A DNA stretch of 10,914 nt from Gammaproteobacteria bacterium (GTDB lineage Bacteria > Pseudomonadota > Gammaproteobacteria > UBA6429 > Thiohalophilaceae): the NCBI GenBank assembly GCA_029880425.1, contig JAOUOK010000019.1, forward strand, positions 1 through 10,914. The letters run 5' to 3'. The position numbers and the translations under genes were made by a program. Below the pieces are notes generated by a model. It worked only from the letters and a program-made list of their open reading frames with translations. It made no database searches and was not told the DNA's origin. This document shows, one piece after another, positions 7,278 to 10,914 of this stretch (positions within the stretch are counted from its first letter, which is position 1; the number at the start of each line of letters is the position of its first letter).

Positions 7278-7544
7278 ATGTCGGTAAAACTATCAAAACA
7301 CGGGATTAAGCGCCTGGAAGTGACTATGCGTGATGTACTTGATGGCCTTGAAGATGTGGCAAGTTATATAAACTACCAATCAACACCCGGGGTAGTAGAA
7401 ATACTCTCGATAGAGCCACCAGGTCGCACCAAGCTGTACTACCAGGAAGTTATACAATTCAATAACCAGACATCACAAAAAGTAGATGAGAGTACGAATA
7501 TCGTTCAATACCTGATTGAACGAGAGCTCAGAAAATCAGCCTAA
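7278..7544 (+). CDS. Small hypothetical protein, family not recognised
   Basis: I do not recognise this protein. The ATG at 7278 gives 88 residues. A second in-frame ATG at 7326 (MRDVLDGLEDV) gives 72 and has GGAAG 5 nt upstream, whereas the first start has only AGAGAG about 15 nt away, so the shorter form is quite possible. It is soluble, with no signal peptide, membrane segment or cysteine. By eye it looks like helix (8-32), two strands (VVEILSIEP and KLYYQEVIQF, about 39-60), then helix (STNIVQYLIERELRK, about 72-86). It sits alone on the plus strand, 150 nt after suhB and 138 nt before the cysteine-rich gene. The mixed, non-repetitive composition suggests it is real. Confidence 0.6.
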   Translation: MSVKLSKHGIKRLEVTMRDVLDGLEDVASYINYQSTPGVVEILSIEPPGRTKLYYQEVIQFNNQTSQKVDESTNIVQYLIERELRKSA

Positions 7545-7559
7545 ATTACAGCTTATACC

Positions 7560-7575
7560 CCTATCGATCGATAGG
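7560..7575. promoter_or_regulatory. Perfect 16-bp palindrome, upstream copy of CCTAT-N6-ATAGG
   Basis: CCTATCGATCGATAGG is fully self-complementary. It shares both 5-bp half-sites and the 6-nt spacing with a second dyad at 7605-7620, centre to centre 45 bp. It lies 15 nt after the stop of the small upstream gene and has no loop or T-tract, so an operator is more likely than a terminator. Confidence 0.55.
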
Positions 7576-7604
7576 ACATTGACCGGGGATTACAAAACAT
7601 GATA

Positions 7605-7620
7605 CCTATAGTGTCATAGG
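7605..7620. promoter_or_regulatory. Second CCTAT-N6-ATAGG dyad, overlapping a possible -35
   Basis: CCTAT-AGTGTC-ATAGG repeats the half-sites and spacing of the palindrome at 7560-7575, but its centre is not palindromic, which suggests the half-sites are what is conserved. A possible -35 (GTGTCA, 7611-7616) falls largely in its centre. Confidence 0.55.
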
Positions 7621-7639
7621 ATTTGCTTAGATTTATTCT
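7611..7639 (+). promoter_or_regulatory. Possible promoter of the cysteine-rich membrane protein gene
   Basis: GTGTCA (7611-7616) and TATTCT (7634-7639) are 17 nt apart, each matching four of six sigma70 positions. A weak core with a dyad on the -35 and another 45 bp upstream would suit a regulated promoter. The predicted start, near 7646, lies in the short palindrome TAACCAGGTTA (7639-7649). Confidence 0.3.
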
Positions 7640-7682
7640 AACCAGGTTACCCATCAAATAAGCTCAACTTAAGGAGATCCAG

Positions 7683-8024
7683 TTGAAGAGACGTATTTTC
7701 GCATTTTTCGTCCCCCCCGTGGCGGTATGTAAATATGGGTGTGCCGGCTGCTGTGCAGCCCCTATCGGTGTATTCTGGATTGCTGGCCTGGTTAGCATGG
7801 TTTATGCGTTTTTTGGTGGACCAGCAGGTATTGATGGATTCAGTCCCGGTACATTTTTACTCGGCGCTATTTTATGGGGTATTGCCACCACCTGGGCCGA
7901 ACTGACAATCAATGGGCTTAATGCTGATGATCAATGTGATGAACAAAACAGTTCACTATGCCGCATGGTAAAACCAAAGATTGATGACACGGACCCACTG
8001 GATGAAATAAAAAAATTCCAGTGA
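7683..8024 (+). CDS. Small cysteine-rich protein with two probable membrane segments, function unknown
   Basis: I do not recognise a named family. The start is TTG at 7683: AAGGAGA lies 5 nt upstream, there is an in-frame stop at 7659, and the next ATG (residue 39) would remove the cysteine cluster. The product is 113 residues. A basic N terminus (KRR) and hydrophobic FAFFVPPVAV lead to CKYGCAGCC, with cysteines at 16, 20, 23 and 24. Two likely membrane helices follow, about 28-46 (IGVFWIAGLVSMVYAFFGG) and 57-76. The polar C terminus (about 77-113) has C85 and C93. The cysteine spacing could bind a metal or an Fe-S cluster or form disulfides; this is inference. It is convergent with secF and shares its terminator. 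Confidence 0.8.
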   Translation: MKRRIFAFFVPPVAVCKYGCAGCCAAPIGVFWIAGLVSMVYAFFGGPAGIDGFSPGTFLLGAILWGIATTWAELTINGLNADDQCDEQNSSLCRMVKPKIDDTDPLDEIKKFQ

Positions 8025-8039
8025 TAACAAAACTAAATC

Positions 8040-8081
8040 AAAATAAAAAGCCCGCATAATAATAAGCGGGCTTTTTATTTT
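8040..8081. terminator. Bidirectional intrinsic terminator between convergent genes
   Basis: AAAAAGCCCGC (8045-8055) pairs with GCGGGCTTTTT (8066-8076) around a 10-nt loop, ATAATAATAA. Pairing extends through the flanking A/T bases to 8040 and 8081. The G/C core followed by T-rich tracts on both strands should stop the plus-strand small gene (ending at 8024) and the minus-strand secDF (ending at 8130). Confidence 0.92.
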
Positions 8082-8129
8082 GTGTAAAACATTTACATAG
8101 AATGCTTTTCAGCTTCCAGGCTAAAAGTT

Positions 8130-9071
8130 TTATTCAATGTAATGACCTTCCTGATCTTCACCCTCTTTTTTCACCGGCATCATACTCTCGGCTGTAATAT
8201 TCAGGGTAATAACCATGCTGCTTGCTACATAAATTGATGAATACGTGCCTACCAGGATACCGATAATCAATGCTATGGAAAACGCATGGATTAACTCACC
8301 ACCAAGAACAAACATGGCTATTACAACAATCAAGGTAGTTACCGATGTCATCATGGTACGTGACAGGGTTTGATTAAGTGAGGTGTTTATGATTGAAACA
8401 GGTTCCTGTTTACGCAACAGTCTGAAGTTTTCACGGATACGATCAAACACAACAATGGTATCGTTAAGTGAATAACCAATTACTGCTAATACAGCAGCTA
8501 ATACTGTTAAATCAAAATCAAACTGGAAAAATGAAAATATACCCATGGTAATTACCACATCGTGAATCAATGCCGCAATTGAACCCAGGGCAAAGCGGTA
8601 TTCAAAACGCGCCATGACATAAACAAGAATAAATGCCAGTGCGATTAGCATGGCCAAACCACCGTCTTCACGAAGCTCATCACCCACTTGCGGACCAACG
8701 AATTCCTGGCGACGCATCACAACATCGGCATCATCTTCTTTTAATGCACTGAGAATTTTATCGCCCAATGATTGTGAAGATGTATTTTCACGTGGTGCTA
8801 AACGTACCAGCACATCTTTTGATGAACCAAAATTTTGCACCACCGCATCACCAAATCCCTCATTTTCCAGGCGATTTCTTACCTTGTTCAGATCAGCCGT
8901 TTCAGGATAAGCAACTTCAATTAAGGTACCACCGGTAAAATCTAATCCAAAGTTCAGACCTTTTGTCGCCAGCGATGCAATTGAAGCAATAATAAGTAAA
9001 ATTGAAAATGCCATAGCAATATGACGTTTTGCCATAAAATCAAATGTAGGCGTATTTTTAAAAATTTGCAT
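8130..9071 (-). CDS. secF: Protein translocase subunit SecF
   Basis: Inner-membrane partner of SecD; the complex uses the proton gradient to help pull secreted proteins through SecYEG and release them in the periplasm. The product is 313 residues (E. coli 323), with six membrane segments at about 17-35, 138-155, 161-180, 187-206, 241-257 and 261-283. The first is followed by GLDFTGG (42-48) and the periplasmic P1 region (about 50-135). VVFDRIREN (207-215) after the fourth helix is the conserved SecF signature. GAAGGA about 9 nt upstream supports the ATG at 9071. It begins 23 nt after the secD stop, so it is cotranscribed. It ends in a charged cytoplasmic tail. Confidence 0.97.
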   Translation of the reverse strand: MQIFKNTPTFDFMAKRHIAMAFSILLIIASIASLATKGLNFGLDFTGGTLIEVAYPETADLNKVRNRLENEGFGDAVVQNFGSSKDVLVRLAPRENTSSQSLGDKILSALKEDDADVVMRRQEFVGPQVGDELREDGGLAMLIALAFILVYVMARFEYRFALGSIAALIHDVVITMGIFSFFQFDFDLTVLAAVLAVIGYSLNDTIVVFDRIRENFRLLRKQEPVSIINTSLNQTLSRTMMTSVTTLIVVIAMFVLGGELIHAFSIALIIGILVGTYSSIYVASSMVITLNITAESMMPVKKEGEDQEGHYIE

Positions 9072-9094
9072 AATAACTTTCCTTCACTACCTGA

Positions 9095-10914
9095 TTATAT
9101 AGACAGCTTGTTAATTTTCTTTCCGCCAATTGCTAAATTAATAATGGCACGTGTTCCCATAATGGCGGTAAACATTGATGTCACGATGCCAATAGACAAA
9201 GTGATCGCAAAACCTTTAATTGGCCCGGTACCAAAAATATAAAGTACGATGGCAGCAATTAAGGTTGTGATGTTTGCATCCGCGATGGTTGACAGGGCTT
9301 TTTCATAACCTGCATGGATACTCGATTGCGGAGTATTACCTATTTTAATTTCTTCACGAATACGCTCAAATATTAAGACGTTGGCATCAACCGCCATACC
9401 AACGGTTAAGACAATACCTGCAATACCAGGCAAGGTTAGTGTTGCCTGTAACATTGAGAGCACAGCAACAATTAAAACAAGGTTTACCAGCAGGGCAACA
9501 TTCGCCACAAGACCAAAGCCACGATACCAGAGCAACATGAAGGCCAGTACGAAACACATACCAATAACAACAGAGTCTAAGCCCTGAGCAATATTTTCCT
9601 TACCGAGACTTGGACCAATGGTACGTTCTTCAATAATTCGAATTGGTGCTGCTAATGCACCTGCACGTAATAACAGCGCCAGGTTACGTGCTTCCTCACC
9701 ATCATCCAAACCGGTAATTTGAAAACGCTTACTAAAGACGCCCTGAATAGTCGCAACATTAATGACTTCTTCAACTTTCTTTGTAACCCGTACACGCTTA
9801 CCATCAACCATTTTGCTGCTTTCTTTATGTTCAATAAAGACAACGGCCATGGGCTTTTTAAGATTCTTTTTAGTGGTGTTGTGCATCACCCGTGCACCCG
9901 CACCATCAAGCATAATAGACACCATCGGGCTGCCTGATTCGTTATCAAACCCTGATGAAGCATTGGTGATGCGATCACCTGTAATGATTAAGCGCTTTTT
10001 CAATACAACAGGTTGACCTTCACGATCACGGTATAAACGCGCAGTCGGTGGAATATTTCCAGCCACTGCATCCTGGGGCGAGACATTCACATCAACTAAA
10101 CGAAATTCTAATGTTGCCGTTGCACTTAAAATTCGTTTGGCACGTGCACTGTCCTGGATGCCCGGTAACTGAACCACAATCCGGTTATCACCTTGTTGTT
10201 GAATCACAGGTTCAGCCACACCCAGCTCATTAACACGGTTACGTAAGGTAGTTACGTTTTGTTGTAATGCAGATTTCTTTAATGCGACCAGTGCTGTATT
10301 TTTTAACGTGGCGGTAAAATAAAATGCGCCTTCTTCCTCGTATTCATCTAAAACAAGGTCATTAAGTTCTGAACGCACTGCAACTATGGCTTTATCACGT
10401 AATTCAGCAGAGCGAAATTTTACGCTGATCTGCTGTTTGTTATCACGTACTGCTAAATAACGAATTTTTTTCTTTCTTAATTCACCGCGAATATCGTTAG
10501 CGTTACTTTCCATTGCCTGGCTTAATACCAGCTCAGTATCGACTTCCATCAAGAAGTGCAAACCACCACGTAAATCCAGCCCCAGATACATCGGTAAGGC
10601 ATTCATACTGCGTAACCAGCCCGGTGTAGCCGGTGCCAGGTTCAATGCAACAGTGTAACCGTCACCGAGAGCATCACGAATATCATCAGCCGCTTGTAAT
10701 TGTTGCTCAACACCTTCAAAACGTAACAACAAACCTGTTTTATCTAACACTGAACTGCGCAGTGTAATACCTGAGGCTTTTAATGCTGCCAGTGCTTTAC
10801 TTTCAGTTTGGGTATCAACGGTGTTATTTCGTGTTGCTGATATCTGGATGGCAGGATCTGAACCATATATATTAGGCAATGCATAAAGACTGCCAACAAC
10901 AAGGGCAACCAGAA
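9095..10914 (-). CDS. secD: Protein translocase subunit SecD, N-terminal tip missing at window edge
   Basis: Partner of SecF in the RND-like SecDF complex. 605 residues are visible of about 615; the frame is open to the right edge. The visible N terminus (VALVVGSLYALPNIYG) is the end of membrane helix 1, so a TTG at 10879 inside it is not the start. Landmarks are LGLDLRGGLHFLMEV (about 100 residues in, P1 base), the large periplasmic domain, VVQLPGIQDSARAK, and the C-terminal five-helix membrane block. That block includes VDANVLIFERIREEI (encoded near 9348-9395), with the conserved aspartate linked to proton transport. It ends with a basic tail (GGKKINKLSI). yajC and tgt would be expected upstream, beyond the edge. 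Confidence 0.97.
   Translation of the reverse strand, partial: LVALVVGSLYALPNIYGSDPAIQISATRNNTVDTQTESKALAALKASGITLRSSVLDKTGLLLRFEGVEQQLQAADDIRDALGDGYTVALNLAPATPGWLRSMNALPMYLGLDLRGGLHFLMEVDTELVLSQAMESNANDIRGELRKKKIRYLAVRDNKQQISVKFRSAELRDKAIVAVRSELNDLVLDEYEEEGAFYFTATLKNTALVALKKSALQQNVTTLRNRVNELGVAEPVIQQQGDNRIVVQLPGIQDSARAKRILSATATLEFRLVDVNVSPQDAVAGNIPPTARLYRDREGQPVVLKKRLIITGDRITNASSGFDNESGSPMVSIMLDGAGARVMHNTTKKNLKKPMAVVFIEHKESSKMVDGKRVRVTKKVEEVINVATIQGVFSKRFQITGLDDGEEARNLALLLRAGALAAPIRIIEERTIGPSLGKENIAQGLDSVVIGMCFVLAFMLLWYRGFGLVANVALLVNLVLIVAVLSMLQATLTLPGIAGIVLTVGMAVDANVLIFERIREEIKIGNTPQSSIHAGYEKALSTIADANITTLIAAIVLYIFGTGPIKGFAITLSIGIVTSMFTAIMGTRAIINLAIGGKKINKLSI

Noticed and set aside
9719..10016. 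Overlapping plus-strand open frames opposite secD
   Set aside because: They lie antisense to conserved SecD sequence and look like translated noise.
10877..10879. TTG at 10879 as the secD start
   Set aside because: The frame stays open upstream and encodes the rest of membrane helix 1 (VALVVGSLYA), as in other SecD proteins. The real start is beyond the window.

Overview
The window is a housekeeping chromosomal segment of a gammaproteobacterium. The evidence is the near gap-free match of IscS, IscU, IscA and HscA to their E. coli counterparts and the gene order (secD-secF / suhB / trmJ-cysE-iscR-iscS-iscU-iscA-hscB-hscA). I recall that order from Pseudomonas and Azotobacter-type genomes rather than enterics, where cysE is not joined to isc. 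The DNA is moderately AT-rich. I cannot name the species.

Left two thirds (1-6217, all minus strand; read it right to left). trmJ (tRNA 2'-O-methyltransferase) is followed by cysE (serine acetyltransferase) and the housekeeping iron-sulfur cluster operon: iscR (Fe-S sensing repressor), iscS (cysteine desulfurase), iscU (scaffold), iscA (A-type carrier), hscB (J-domain co-chaperone) and hscA (Hsp70). hscA is cut by the left edge; fdx and iscX would be expected beyond it. CysE makes the O-acetylserine needed for cysteine, IscS takes sulfur from cysteine, IscU builds the cluster, HscBA releases it, and IscR senses the outcome. A sigma70-type promoter with a good type-1 IscR half-site lies upstream of iscR, and cysE has its own strong-looking promoter. 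The 163-nt iscU-iscA gap is almost filled by a long imperfect palindrome.

Middle (6218-8024, plus strand). suhB (inositol-1-phosphatase family) is transcribed divergently from trmJ. Two small genes follow: an unrecognised 88-residue (or 72-residue) protein, and a 113-residue cysteine-rich protein with two probable membrane segments, starting at TTG behind a perfect Shine-Dalgarno. Between them lie two matching 16-bp dyads, CCTAT-N6-ATAGG, with centres exactly 45 bp apart, which look like a tandem operator.

Right end (8040-10914, minus strand). A strong bidirectional terminator separates the small genes from secF and secD, the membrane subunits that assist Sec translocation. secD is cut by the right edge, losing only about the first dozen residues.

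Most of the window is ordinary core metabolism. The parts worth attention are the two unnamed small genes with their twin-dyad regulatory region, the iscU-iscA palindrome, and the regulatory dyads upstream of cysE and iscR. I saw no tRNA, rRNA, CRISPR array, transposase or phage gene.
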